Positions 25,480 to 37,472 of a DNA stretch of 64,000 nt are shown here, piece after piece. Under the pieces are notes generated by a model that saw only the letters and a program-made list of their open reading frames with translations, did no database searches and had not been told where the DNA came from. The DNA is taken from NCBI GenBank assembly GCA_021234155.1, contig JAJEKV010000046.1, positions 7,385,012 through 7,449,011 of the forward strand, given 5' to 3'. The stretch is from Isoetes taiwanensis (taxonomy: Eukaryota > Streptophyta > Lycopodiopsida > Isoetales > Isoetaceae). The stretch's first letter is position 1; the number at the start of each line of letters is the position of its first letter. The position numbers were made by a program, and so were the translations under genes.

Positions 25480-26986
25480 TTGAATCTTCAATAGTCTTAC
25501 ATTCTATAATATCTTTTTTCCATCCACTGCTTCTTTGTCATAGATGCCTCACGTTCAATTTCCTTTTTGAAATTAAACCTTCCTCCAATGTGTTTCTATT
25601 GAAATTTGTTTTGGGTAAAACGTACCGTGATCCACTGAATAAAGTTATTAGAATCTCAGTCTCCTTAGCAGGCTTATACCTTCGGTTGCAGATTTTCAAC
25701 ATAACAATGATCTTGGTAGCATGATAATACAAGGCACCACACTTCATTTTAGATCCTTCTTCTGAGAGTCTTAGATGTGGCTGCCAACACTATTGGAGAA
25801 TTACATGTAGATGCTTTTTTTCTGGAATGGGCACAGTACTAACACAGGGTAGATGATTATCACTTTATAATGTAAAAATCTGCAAGAAAGTTTTTGAAGC
25901 ATATACAGGCTTCTCTAGGGATAATCTGCTCCAACCATTGAATACATACATTTTATATATGCATTGGTTCACATTTGAGATACTAAATTGGAAGCTCTTT
26001 TAACATAGCTTTTTAAATCATTAAGGAATTCGTCCTAGCTTTTTATATGTAGCCTTTCCCTCAAGTTAGCAATTCGGCTTGCATTTTATCAAGGAGCTAT
26101 GTTGAGATATGGATATGTAAATTCTCTCTTATTTTTACTAGACTGAGGTTGTTGCTTTTGTCTGATCTTCTTGCCTTTTACTTTCAACCATTCTAAGTGC
26201 AACCTTTTTTTTTTTTTAAGTTTTAACCATTCTTAAACCATTGAATTATCACGTATAAACAATGGATACACTAAAATGTGCAAATACATGCACATATCAG
26301 TGGTTCGATGAAGCCTGAGCCTGGTGCAAAATGTGCAACCTGATAAGCTCCAGTGAAGGCAGCACATGCAGCTACATCACACAGAGGCAGGAAAATAAAG
26401 AAAGCACACAGACGGTTGATCCGGCCTGAGATAAGAATGTGAATAACACAGGAAATCCAGAGAGAAATCCGGAATAGAAATTTAAAAGCAAGCATGGAAG
26501 ATCATTTGAAGGAAAATTGTTTGACGAACACAGTGATGGCTACACAGAGGATCCATTGTCTGGGGAATCGAACCCCGGTAAACGCTTTACCAGTAGTAAC
26601 CACCTAGGCATGGGCTCTCTAGCCCATTCTACTCTATTCTGGCGGCACCCAGATCCAGGATCCATGCTACCCAGGAGAAAATCCGGCCCAGATACCCGCA
26701 GTAGATGCAGCAGATGGAAGACCCAGATGCAACAGATGGCAAACGTCATCTCCATGCCTTGCACAAAACTACAAGGAACCCTGCCAATTCCGGCAACTCT
26801 ACTATAGCCACTTGCAGCTCCAGGAGGTCGGATGCATGCCTGCGACCAAAATGGAAAGAAACCTAATTTCTAGAAAAAGAAGGGAAAAATCATATCGAAC
26901 CATTACAAAAACGGGCATTCCAAACCATTGAAAAAAAAAAAAAAACAATTCCAAACCATTGCAGAAAACCTTGAAAATCATACTTT

Positions 26987-27250
26987 CCTTCATAAACAGG
27001 TGCTGAGACTTAGATTTAATGCATGTGCCTCTACTCCATACATTCTGAAATTGATTTTCACATAGAACTATACATCTTTAAGGTTGTTGCTCATGTCTCA
27101 TTTTCTTACCTTCTATTTCCCTTCATAAACAGGTGCTGAGACTTAGATTTACTGCATGTGCCTCTACTCTATACGTGCTGAAAATCATATTCACACAGAC
27201 CTATGCATTTTTGTTCCTCCAGGCTATACTTTTACAGTGATAACTTGATT
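26987..27250. repeat. two-copy tandem duplication, 133-bp period
   Basis: The segment beginning CCTTCATAAACAGGTGCTGAG at 26987 is repeated from 27120 with some divergence. Confidence 0.75.
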
Positions 27251-27621
27251 CTTGGCTTTAGCAGAGTATCCCTCAATGGCAATTGGTTGGCTCAAGAGCT
27301 GTTGGATAAGCATGTATGCCCTTTATTCCTCGATCTAGACCGTACATAGAGATCCTCGTTTGTGGGGTATGCCTGTACAAAATTTGCTATACTATATAAC
27401 ACAGTTTGCAAAATACTATAAGATTTGAGGCAATGTACTATATGGTGTTGATTTTATATATGCATAGTATAATTTTAGGGGCTCTCGCTGCCCTACTTCA
27501 CCCCCCGTGTGAATATGCACCCAAACCAAAGGGGGTTTAAGGGGGAATTTAATTTTAAAGTGTTAAATGTAATGGTTTATGTTAAATCTAAATTTTTTTT
27601 GGCCCCTTCGGGGCCTCGACA

Positions 27622-27737
27622 ATAAAAACATCTAATAGGGCTCACAATATGGAATATGTAACGAGGATATCTTCAACTTATAAAAACACCTAATAGGGCT
27701 CACAATATGGAATATGTAACGAGGATATCTTCAACTT
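27622..27737. repeat. two-copy tandem duplication, 58-bp period
   Basis: Units 27622-27679 and 27680-27737 (core CTAATAGGGCTCACAATATG) are almost identical, so the duplication is recent. Confidence 0.9.
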
Positions 27738-27882
27738 ATAGACTGCTATACACATGTGTTAGTGACCATACAATCAACATGTATAAGCACATCTTGGACA
27801 TGTTTAGAAGCTCGAAGAAGAAGATACAATATGTCATAGTATAACCATAAAAAGATAAATTAATGATTTGGAGCCATCGTGT

Positions 27883-27964
27883 TGTAGTTTGAACATATAA
27901 TCTTGAAGCGACAAGAAGTATAGTGTAGTTTGAACATATAATCTTGAAGCGACAAGAAGTATAG
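27883..27964. repeat. two-copy tandem duplication, 41-bp period
   Basis: Units 27883-27923 and 27924-27964 (core TTTGAACATATAATCTTGAA) are identical as far as I can read. Confidence 0.9.
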
Positions 27965-28024
27965 AATCTAGAACGCACGTTTAATTCTAAAGAACATGTA
28001 AGAGATTCACCTCAAATGAGGCTT

Positions 28025-28515
28025 CAGCATTGAAAGCCTCATAATGACTCGTTCAAAAAGAGTTTGTATATCAGCATATGAGAAACTTCAAACTGCAATA
28101 CATATTATGACTGCCCAGAGTTTACACATCATGGTACGAGTTGAATACGCTGCAAAGAACTCAAACAAGCTGGGAATCAGTTGAATATGCTGTATAAGAT
28201 AATAGGCTGGTCGATTGAAGCAAAATAGAGTGTTTAAAGCTTCATTGCTGCATTTAGGATCAGCATTGAAAACCTCATAATGACTCATTCAAAAAGGTTT
28301 TGCAGACAAACATGCAGTTTGTATATCACCATATGAAAAACTTCAAACTGCAATACATATTATGACTGCCCAGAGTTTACACATCATGGTACGAGTTGAA
28401 TACATTGCTTTGAACCCAAACAAGCTGGGAATGAGTTGAATATGTTGTATAAGATAACAGGCTGGTCGATTGAAGCAAAATAGAGTACTTTAAGCTTCAT
28501 TGCTGCATTTAGGAT
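28025..28515. repeat. two-copy tandem duplication, about 236-bp period
   Basis: The segment from 28025 (AGCATTGAAAGCCTCATAAT) recurs from 28261 with small insertions and substitutions. Both hold AAGCTGGGAAT and GGCTGGTCGATTGAAGC blocks. Related fragments of the same sequence lie at about 28780-28850 and 29070. Confidence 0.85.
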
Positions 28516-30404
28516 GCCTTGATAATACAATGCCCTCATAATTCCAAATCATGTAACATTCTGCGAAATATGGATACAAGAACTTTCAAAGGACATCTGC
28601 ACCAAAATGGAGGACTGAACGTTCATTCCTGTACTCTATGTTACTCTACGTCTTTATAATTCACTTGGAGATTCGATGACACGTGCAAAAAAGCAATGAG
28701 AATTTCCTTCATTTTGGTGCGCTGCCATATCGTCATAGGCAGCATTACATAGTGACACCTTTGCTTCACAATTCTGCATCATGGTATGAGTTGAATGCAC
28801 TGCAAGCAAGCTGCAAATGAATTGAACATGATGGTTAAGATAACAGGAGACCAATCAGATAAATAATAGCTGCTGACTTATTTGCCAAGTTATCATATTT
28901 TTAAAAAAGACAATCACCATATGCTGCATTTCAAATAATATGCAATAGACCTGTATGTGTTTCATGAGTTCTTCATTCTTTATTCAAAACTGCAGAACAC
29001 TGACATGTTTAAAAAAAACAATCACCATATGCTGCAATTCAGATAATATGCAATGGACCTGTATGTGTATGCTGGGAATGAGTTAAAGAAAGGTCTATCT
29101 TTATGAAGATAAAGTTCGTACAGAACTAAAAGGTGGTTGTGCTTCTTGATTTTAAGGCAATAGAGGGTATTATTATACAAAGGCTTTGGTCACTGACACT
29201 GAAATGGAGAATTCACCTTCATGCTGTACAAAAGTATTAGCAAGAATGAGGATGTAACATGCCTTATGCATAGTAATTCAGCCTGGCCTTCTTCTTTGCT
29301 TGAACTTGAGTAATACTGTCATTGAAAAAGTAATCTGTAAAAAAGTCAAACCAAAGATGAATGAAAAATATGCTTTAGCACAATTTCTTGGAATTAACAA
29401 CAAACTCATGCAAACCCACTAGAATATCAATACCGTTCATGGTAAGAGTAAATTTTCTGGCCCATATCCTTCATGAGTTCATCATTGCAGAGCACTGACA
29501 TGTACACAGACAATCGAATAAAATACATGTTGCAATAATACCAGTTGGCTCATAACTCCACGGCTCCACACTCCACGGTTGGGACTTCTTGAGATCTTCC
29601 AGCATATTCAAATCGAAGCCAGCATTAATGGGTATGAATGAACAGCAGAAGATCATACAAGATGGGCTTTTGTGAGTTTGGATAGCATGAAGGATAGGCC
29701 GATTTTGCTGAAGCAAGGCAGAAACAGAGATGCATATGGTAGGAGCGAGGCCCAGAGGCAAAGCAACGGAAGTGTTTTTCTTTCCCCTTAGGGTTCGCTG
29801 GTTTCGCTGAAGCATGGCAGAAGTAGAGATAGTGGCTGAAGCATCGCCAAAGAGCTGGTCGTTTCGATGTGAAGACAAAGCAATAAGAAGCAAGCAAGAT
29901 GAATAGGAAACGAGAAACAAAAGCAGAGTAAAGAAGAAAGAGCAGAGTTAGGTATCCGGCATTTTGATGCCTAATGTTTGATGCGCATAATTTTCCTTCC
30001 CCTCCAAAAAGAAATCATTGTGCTAAACAAAACCAAAAGACAAGAATGAAGAGCATAACAAAAGCTATGATCTCATACCGATATTAGCAACAATGGACTC
30101 TGCCAGCAAGAAAAATCGAGAAGACAAGAATCCAGAGGACAAAAGTTGTGGGGTTTGATGCATAATATTGGTAACAACACCTGTTAGATTGTTTAAACTA
30201 GTCGAAATCAACGGTCCAAAAATGACGCGCTCTAGAAATACTATTTAGTACGAGAAATACTATTTAGTACGTCCCAATGAATACAACACCAAAATCATAG
30301 GAAAACCATGCCAAAAATCGTATAAAACTACAAAAAAAAACCCTGTTATTATGCTAGATATTCTTGCAGTTTATATTGACCAATGTGAACTTGCTAGATG
30401 TGTA

Positions 30405-30664
30405 TCTCGAATACATGTGTCCAAATGACCTCAATTCTACCATGTATAGAATCTCATCCTGCAATTGGGTTTATGCAAATGGCCTCATTGTACTGTATAT
30501 AGAATCTCATCCCAAAACAGGGTGTATGCAAAGGTCTCGAATACATGTGTCCAAATGACCTCAATTCTACCATGTATAGAATCTCATCCTGTAATTGGGT
30601 TTATGCAAATGGCCTCATTGTACTGTATATAGAATCTCATCCCAAAACAGGGTGTATGCAAAGG
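30405..30664. repeat. two-copy tandem duplication, 130-bp period
   Basis: Units 30405-30534 and 30535-30664 start TCTCGAATACATGTGTCC and are nearly identical. Within each unit, GTATAGAATCTCATCC occurs twice, so the unit itself has an internal half-repeat. Confidence 0.9.
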
Positions 30665-31222
30665 CCCTAAAGTAATGATATTTAGTTTTTTCACAATGTT
30701 TGTTGTGCAAATGCAACATTTACAAAGGAGATCTGTATCCTTTGTTATTCAGGTTCATCAGAAGAATAATTTAATTTTGGATGCAAACCTTTCAAGTATG
30801 TGAACATCTTCATTAGAGGTGTAACACAAAAGCAATAGGCCCTACTAAGAGGTTGCATGCCAGAACACAACATGAGCCTGGCAAATATTGTAATTACTAT
30901 CCATGCTTTTATGTTTTTTGCAGATATTTTCATTGAGGCGAAGGAAGAACTGATATGACCCTGCCTTTGTATGTCTCCAAATAGCCAAATTGGCAGAGGA
31001 TGTATATTTTTTTGCAAAATTGGACCTCTTAAAGACACTAAGATTACAAAAAGAGCATATTGCAGGTTTTGAAGCAGAAACTTAATTGAAAGCTTTCTCT
31101 AATTCTAATGATGTTCCAAATAAGATTGTATCTCGTAAAATGAAAATACAAGCCTGTTGTACATGCGTGCAATCTCTACCAATAGACATGCATATTTCTT
31201 CGTCTTTAAGGGTGTCAAAAAT

Positions 31223-31794
31223 TAGGAATCCTTGTGAGTCAGTTTAGGCCGGGTGTGAGCCCTCTTTGCCCTTGTTGTGGCCTTCATCGTGAGACTGTGG
31301 AGCATTGTCCGGTTTTATGCCCTCACTTGCGTGTTGCCCGATTGGGTCGTGGCTCTGCTTCGGTGAGATTGAATAGCCAACAATTGCCGCTTCATGTATA
31401 TCCTCGGTGCTTGGCCGCCAGACGGCAGCAAGCCTTGCATCCGTAAAGGCTTGGTTGGTGTGGTTGATTTGGAAGCGGCGGTTGTGGATCTTTTCGGGGA
31501 TTTAGCACCGCAGCCTCTCCCGATTCCTCGACTCAGTACAAGCTATTTCAAAAGCTTTTTGGTGTTCCCCTGATTAGTAGAGAGCGGAAGTTTTCCATTT
31601 GGCGGGACTTCTTGGGTGTGGTAGATGGTGATGGCCAGCTTGTACAGCCAAGAGAGTTGCAAAAGCTGTGGAGGTCGAGGTATCACCGCCTCTTTGGGGC
31701 GCTTCTCCTTCCTCCTCACTTGCTTTGTAACATTATCATTCTTTTAATATATTGCTGACACAGTTCTTCAAAAAAAAAAAAAGTAGGAATCCTT
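31223..31794 (+). mobile_element. 5'-truncated LINE 3' end with poly(A) and target duplication
   Basis: The direct repeat TAGGAATCCTT occurs at 31223-31233 and again at 31784-31794, just after a poly(A) run (31770-31782). Between them a broken frame has CPCCGLHRETVEHCPVLCP, a zinc-binding motif of the type found at the end of plant LINE reverse transcriptases, and later FSIWRDFLGVVDGDG and KLWRSRYHRLFG. This is the signature of target-primed reverse transcription that copied only the last 550 bp. It is nested inside the Helitron-type insertion. Confidence 0.85.
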
Positions 31795-32106
31795 TTGGCA
31801 ACAAGCACCTTGGTTAAATGATGACATCCTAATGATAAAAGTAAAAGTATCTTGGGTGCTTATTATGGACTAATGGTAATTGTATTTGGATGTCCATGTG
31901 CTAGGATAATTGTCCTCAATTCAAGATTGCTAAACTATTTCCTTTGCAACTCTAGCAAGGCAATCTGCTTATGCCTACTCCTTCATGGTTGCCTATATCA
32001 AAATTGCAATATCATCTCCCGTCTTCCACACCCCCCTTTCAAATGTAGCAAGGCAATGCACTTCTATCTACCTCTTCATAGTTGGCTGTATTCAAATTGT
32101 ACTCAA

Positions 32107-32136
32107 GCCCGGCAACGCCGGGCATCCATAACTAGT
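32107..32136 (+). other. Helitron 3' terminus: hairpin plus CTAG
   Basis: GCCCGGC-AAC-GCCGGGC (32107-32123) can form a 7-bp GC stem, followed by 8 nt and CTAG (32132-32135) with T at 32136. The same hairpin and spacing recur on the minus strand at 52387-52414, so both are ends of one Helitron family. Confidence 0.8.
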
Positions 32137-33330
32137 ATAAGGTAAGTACAGACTAGGATTTTTAACCTGGTGCAACTCTTTCACAGAAATATCAAAATTT
32201 TGCAACTTACATGCCCACCTTTGAATCTTTGGTTTGTTGGTGTTTTTTCCAAATAGCAATCCTATGGGATTCTGCTTCATGTAGACCATAACCTTACTAT
32301 TCATGATCAAATGTCCCTGTTTGTTGATGAGGAACATGAGGGCAGCAGCACTTTTTTCCATTCGAGGGTACCTTTCTTCAGTTGCAGACCACTGCTTGCT
32401 AGCAAACAGAATAATGTGCTTCTCCTGCAGAATTGCTAATCCTATAGCTTTTTTAGTTACTGTAATATATATTTTTAATGGCACATCCATGTTTGGTTTC
32501 TTGAGCAAGGTAGCCTTACATATAGAGGAAATTAAAAAATCAAAAGATTCTGGACACTCAGATGTCCACTTAACAGGGATATATTTACTTTCAGACTTGA
32601 AGAATTTGCCTATTCTAGTCAACTTAGAGATAGGGCTTATAATGTGAGCGAAATTAGGTACATACATTATAAGGAAACTGGTCATACCTATAAAACTTTT
32701 TACTTGTTTCAAATTTTTAGGGGGTGCTAACCTTTTGAGGGCCTCGACCTTGTTTTGTGCAACTTGGATACCCTTGCTGGAAACTTCATGTCTCAATAAT
32801 TGCCCTTTTGAGGAAACGAATATACATTTCTTTGGGTTCAGGTTGACTCCAGAATCTCTGCACAAGGAACATAATCTTGCAAGTAATGCCAAATGGTTAG
32901 TAGAGCTAGATCCTAGGCAAAGATCATCCAAATAGATTCTAAGCTCTTCAGCAGACATAGTTCTGAAAATGACATCCATGGCCCTTTGAAAAGTGGCTGG
33001 AGCATTCATCAGACCAAATGGCATCCTCTTCATAGCATAGGTGCCCCAAGGAGTGATAAATGCAGTCTTTGGCTGATCCTCTTCTTTAATACTAATCTGC
33101 TGAACCCTCAAAAATCCATCCAAAAAAGAGTACATATCCTTACCAGCCACAACATATAAAATTTCTTCTAAAAAAGGCAGGGGGTAACAATCTTTTATGG
33201 TGGCCTTGTTGAGATCTCGATAATCTATACAAATCCTTAATGCCCCCCTTTTTTCTCATCGCACAATGCAAGACACCCATTCAAACAAATCCCCTACAAA
33301 AGAGTCCTTTTGTCGACCATTCTTTGAGAT
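32136..33330 (-). pseudogene. reverse transcriptase and RNase H of element A
   Basis: The open stretch ends at 33150; N-terminal residues continue upstream in a broken frame. RT motifs are AFITPWGTYAMKRMPFGLMN and the catalytic YLDDL, then LNPKKCIF and VKSFIGMTSFLI. The RNase H domain that follows has YITVTKKAIG where TDAS is expected, so its first catalytic Asp is lost; FASKQWSATEERYP is still recognisable. The frame ends at HQVKNPS and then runs into Helitron sequence. RT copies element RNA into DNA. The copy is inactive. Confidence 0.85.
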
Positions 33331-33403
33331 AATTACCTCACTAGTCAAATTTTCTTGAGTTGTGTTGATGACTAGAATAGGACAAAGCTCCTTAACCTCA
33401 TCA

Positions 33404-33830
33404 TTATCCAACATCTTCAGATATGGACCCTTCAGTTAAATGTGACATAAGAGTCTCTCTACATAAAGCATCAGCTTCACCATTTTGCTCCCTTGGTATG
33501 TGAGTGATCTGCCAAGATGTAAAATGTGCAAGCAATCCCATGACAAGGTTTTTCTGTGCCTCCATATCAGCGTGTTTGGTCTGGTATTCTCCATTAATCT
33601 GATTACATATTAGCTGAGAATCCCCAAAAATAAAAATATGAGAGATTTCCATAGCTTTAGCTTTCTAGAGCCCTGCAATCAAAGCTTTATATTCTGTTCC
33701 ATTAGAGGTTATTTGGGGATAGATATGCCCTACCTTAGCCAAAAGTCTGCTAGAAGAATCCTTCAATATGGCAGCAGAGGCAACAATATTTAATTTTGTT
33801 GAAATACCACCATCAAACCATAACTGCCCA
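33404..33830 (-). pseudogene. additional plant-type RNase H between protease and RT of element A
   Basis: The minus strand reads WFDGGIS at the start, NGTEYKALIAGL, then (after one in-frame stop) FIFGDSQLICNQINGEY and HIPREQNGEADAL. These are the motifs of the archaeal/plant RNase HI family, with catalytic D, E, D in order. The domain is distinct from the Ty3 RNase H after the RT. In Tat elements the extra RNase H is usually found between Ty3 RNase H and integrase; here it is upstream of RT, next to the protease. Confidence 0.75.
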
Positions 33831-33919
33831 GTCTTGCCTTGCTGAGTAGAGGAATAGCATCATATTGTTGTACTAAAGGAGCAGGTATTCTATAATGTCC
33901 CAATGGTTCTTGTTCTATT

Positions 33920-34510
33920 CTATTCTATTTTAATGAAATGTAACTCTTTGCTTGAATCAAGTAATGCTTCTTGGTTGTACAACGTGGCCCTTTGAATACC
34001 ATTGGAGATAGTGCAAATTCCTCGAGACCAAATTGGCCTGGCATCAACAGTAGCCATCCACCTTCTTCCAAGCAGAAGATCATAGATATCTGTGTCATCT
34101 CCCATATTTTCAAAGGCCACAACAATGAAGTTAGCAGCTACAGTTATTCCTTTGGTGTTGACAGGGACTTTGGTAACTACCCCAACAAGAGCTATTTTGG
34201 CATTATAAAAAGACTTCAATAAGACAGAGGACTTCTCATCTACCTTGAGACCACACTTTTTCATAACATGATAAGGCATAATGTTCAAAGGAGATCCCCC
34301 ATCTAGCAATACATTTGAGAAGATAAAGCCTCCCAAAGTAGCTGAACAGCTGAATGGTCCAGGATCTTCCTCATTCTGGGCTAAAATGGAGTTAGTAGCA
34401 TCAGTAAAGTTGACACATGCTACTGATTCATGAGAGGCAGTCTGTTGTAATAATCTTTTTCTATAACTAGGAGCAATTTTTAACAAAGTAAATAAATCTA
34501 CATTTACCAT
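33920..34510 (-). pseudogene. aspartic protease region of element A
   Basis: A 196-codon open stretch carries the motif VLLDGGSPLNIMP, the active-site form common in plant gypsy elements (DGGS rather than DTGA), and later DIYDLLLGRRWM, which matches the usual ILGxxWL block. It would cleave the Gag-Pol polyprotein. The stretch is intact but sits between broken neighbours. Confidence 0.75.
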
Positions 34511-35789
34511 CTATTCTTAGAGTTCTTAAGTAAAACATCTACTTCATCTAGATCTTGATCTTTCTTACCATACTTTTGAATTGGTGGTGGAGCTATATCT
34601 GGGGAAGGTATCTTTTCGACAGCAGTTGATGGAGGTAATGTCCTGGCATCTCTGGCAGCTGACTCACTAGACTCAACTTGCTTATTGGTATCATTCATGC
34701 TTCTGGTGTGCACCACCATGATCTCTTCTACTTTAGGGACCTCTGTTGCTTGTACAAACCTTATAGAGGTACTTGGTTCAGTAAATCTCACAGCCAGATT
34801 TGATTCTGGTTTCTTTTCCTTTTCCTGTTTTGCAACAGATTCTTTAACAGAGCATTTGAGGTCAGTATGGCCTATCTCTTTACAAAAAGCACAAACATGA
34901 CATTATCTTCCAAAGTGACCTTTCCTATTACATTTAGGGCAAACCCTCCAATAGCAAATATCTGAAGGATGTGAAGTTCTAGCACAATGAATGCATTCTG
35001 GATAAACTCTGCCCGCCCTAGATGTTTTGAGCTCAGCTAATTGTTTGGTAACTTCAGCTAAAGCATCTGTTACCTTAGATAGATCTGCCTTGACCTCTGA
35101 GTTCTTGGTATCAGACTCCTCTTCTTTAGCATTCTTCTTGTTCTTGAGTACAACATAGATAGGAACATGTGGCTCATAGGAGCCATCAGTGGCATCCGGA
35201 TAAAAGGGATCATGATGAGAGATATTGTGTTTTTCAGGCAAAATAGAAAGCATTCTAGTGAGTTCAGTAGTCTTGGCAAAGACTTTGTAGATAGAGTCAA
35301 ATCCCTCAGCAGCTTGAATCTTGATCAGTTTCCTTTGAATTTCAGGTCTAGGAGCTAACCCTTTGATAAAAGATGACACTAAGAAAAGAGTAGGAATAGG
35401 AACTTGGCTCTTTTGGCATCATGTAGGTGCTGAATCTTTATTTGTATTGGTTCACACTTTCACCTGTACGAATAGAAAAAGAATGCAGTTCATTAACGAG
35501 GTCTTGAGGGGTAGCTAACTTACCAAATCTGTCCAAGAATTTGTTAACAAGGTCATCCCATTGGAAACTCCCATACGTTTTTCATATATCAACCAAGCTC
35601 CAGCCTCGCATTCATACTTGAATCAAAAGTAGGCAAAGGAACTGGAACATTTAATTCAAATTGGTAAGGCATGCTTGAAAGCAAGCTACTTGAGAGGTTT
35701 TGAGGCAAAGGTCTGTCTCTGCAATGTTCTGGTGCCTCAGCTTCCTCCATGTGATTAGGATCACCAGGTACTCTCTGTTTAGGAGACAT
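34504..35789 (-). pseudogene. gag of element A, broken
   Basis: Pieces in order are 35589-35789 (MSPKQRVPGDPNHMEE), 34903-35379 and 34504-34791. The middle piece ends with zinc knuckles (CIHCARTSHPSDIC, CPKCNRKGHFGR), and after a stop the frame goes on to CHVCAFCKEIGHTDLKC. Three CCHC-like knuckles in a row bind RNA during packaging. At least three stops or frameshifts are present. Confidence 0.75.
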
Positions 35790-35811
35790 GAGTTATTAAG
35801 ATCCAGGAGAG

Positions 35812-35829
35812 ATCTCGGTAGGACCTCCA
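35812..35829 (-). other. primer-binding site of element A (tRNA-Gln type)
   Basis: The minus strand has TGGAGGTCCTACCGAGAT three bases inside the LTR end. From memory of plant tRNA-Gln, whose 3' end is about ATCTCGGTAGGACCTCCA, the match is complete over 18 bases. This would prime minus-strand DNA synthesis. Confidence 0.65.
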
Positions 35830-35832
35830 AGA

Positions 35833-37472
35833 TGTTGACCCTCCAAGATGGTGATCAGTCTTTTCAAGATAAGACAGGCCACAACATGCAAAAGAATCAC
35901 ATACTCATACCTTCCCAATTCTGGATTTAGGTAGTAGTGGCTCCAAGATTATTGCTGTAAGAACTTGACCTTTTTCTTTGGTCTGAGTGCTCAGACTTAC
36001 AGAGAAAAGTTGCTGAGATGCAATGGTGAAATTGGATACAAATGGCTTTATAACTTTGGATACAAATAGCTTTTTTGGGTTTTTTCAAAGCACACAGGTG
36101 CTAGACATTATGAATATGAAGTGCAACTCCATGGTGAAGCAATATATGCAAGAAAATATGATTTTTTATTTTTTTGAATGAGGAAAATTGGTAGAAATTG
36201 TATCAGAGGGAACGTTTGAGAAAGTAATCGATGCAAATTGGTATTTCAAGTCATAAACATCACAGGGCTATATCAGAAAGTAATTCAGTACTTCCTAAAC
36301 ATAGCTTTTCACATTGTCAAAATAATGATGAAGAATTTTTCCCAAGTGGAATGATTTTCCAATTGAGGGAGTGCACAGGGAACTCAGGGATGCTCGGATC
36401 TGCTTCTTGCTTGCTCTGAAACTTCCTTGATCACTTCTGGGCCTTAAAAATTTTGTGTCGATCACCCCGGGATTTATTTCAAATTTTAATGGATCCAGAA
36501 TCTTAGGCCTTAATTATCAGTTTGTTGGGTAGTTGAGAAGTGGGAAACAAGGATTCGGGAGGAATTGAAGGCAGTAATGGAGGAATCTGGCCAATTCGAA
36601 CGATTTTTCTAATTTTAGGATTCTTCGAGGGAATCTCGCGAGCATCTTTTGAGTATCTTTCAAGATTTTGGGCTTTTAAAAATTCAATTTTCAAAAGTTT
36701 AACAAAAAAATCAAACCTTTGAATTTTTGGAACCTTAGAAATCTTTTGGAGATGCTTTCCAAGAATTGGGGGGCATATCTGACTTTGTCCCATGGCATGG
36801 AGCATCTTTGAGGGATCTAAAGTGATACCCTAATCATTCCCCTAGAATTCTAATATTCCATGGTAGGGATTATTTTTTCAAAAATAAAGGCCAAATATTT
36901 CAAGGTTATGGAAATGAAATGGATGAAATGGAACCCTAAGTTTTGATTTTGAACTAGGAAAATATAATTGAAAAAAATGGTCAAAGTCGTGTTTTTATGG
37001 CAAGACAAAGGAAATGTGATGGAAATATGAGATGGGGATGGTCTTATGGCAAGATAAGGGAGAAAGAGGTGATGAATCAAGGCAAAAAATGGAGCAAAGT
37101 GTAGAAAGGTGGAGATGGGAATAAATTAAGGCCAAAAATTCTAGATCACCATGGGGGTCTTCAAATCTTCCAATCTTCATTACCCAAAAGTCTTCTAGCT
37201 ATGTAAGACCCAAATTTGACTTTGAAAAAGAGTACCTTGTGGTTGACTTTGGTGATGTATCTTGTGACTTGACTTGCATAACCATTTGATTACTACTTTT
37301 CTCATTTTTTGGTGATGAAGGTCTTCCAAACTTCTAAGCATGATATCTTCCAATCTTCGAACAAGTGTCTTCCAATCTTCATATAGCTTTGACTTAATGA
37401 TGTCCATAGGAGTTGACTTTGCAAATGTTGGCATCTAGGTATGATGTGGTTGCCATGTTGCCCTTTGGGGGC
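35833..37472 (-). repeat. 5' LTR of element A
   Basis: Nearly the same sequence as 17364-19350, minus about 250 bp near 36020-36060. At the right edge the LTR lacks its last few bases (AACA) and is joined directly to gag sequence of the same family at 37472. Confidence 0.85.

Larger units (their letters stand above)
21600..32135 (+). mobile_element. Helitron-type insertion in element A (5' end uncertain)
   Basis: The right end (32107-32135) has the Helitron 3' signature, a GC-rich hairpin followed 8 nt later by CTAG, with T next in the target. It falls exactly where the RNase H frame of element A is cut. The left end must lie right of the integrase upstream sequence (about 21.55 kb), but I cannot fix the expected TC start. 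No Rep/helicase ORF is visible, so it would be non-autonomous. The body is non-coding, with intron-like and exon-like pieces, many tandem duplications and a nested LINE. It could also be several insertions. Confidence 0.5.
17364..37472 (-). mobile_element. Ty3/gypsy element A, split by nested insertions
   Basis: Two directly repeated LTRs (17364-19350 and 35833-37472) bracket gag, protease, an RNase H, RT with its own RNase H, and integrase, all on the minus strand. The integrase (20.3-21.5 kb) is separated from the RNase H end (32.2 kb) by about 10.5 kb of foreign DNA whose right end is a Helitron 3' terminus. The primer-binding site matches tRNA-Gln. No chromodomain is visible after the integrase. 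An additional plant-type RNase H and a DGGS protease resemble the Tat/Athila branch, but the domain order is unusual. Stops, frameshifts and lost catalytic residues show the copy is dead. Confidence 0.85.

Noticed and set aside
26560-26620. tRNA gene or tRNA-derived SINE on the minus strand
   Set aside because: GGTTCGATTCCCC resembles a B box or T arm, but no cloverleaf, anticodon stem or proper A-box spacing could be built, and no tail is seen.
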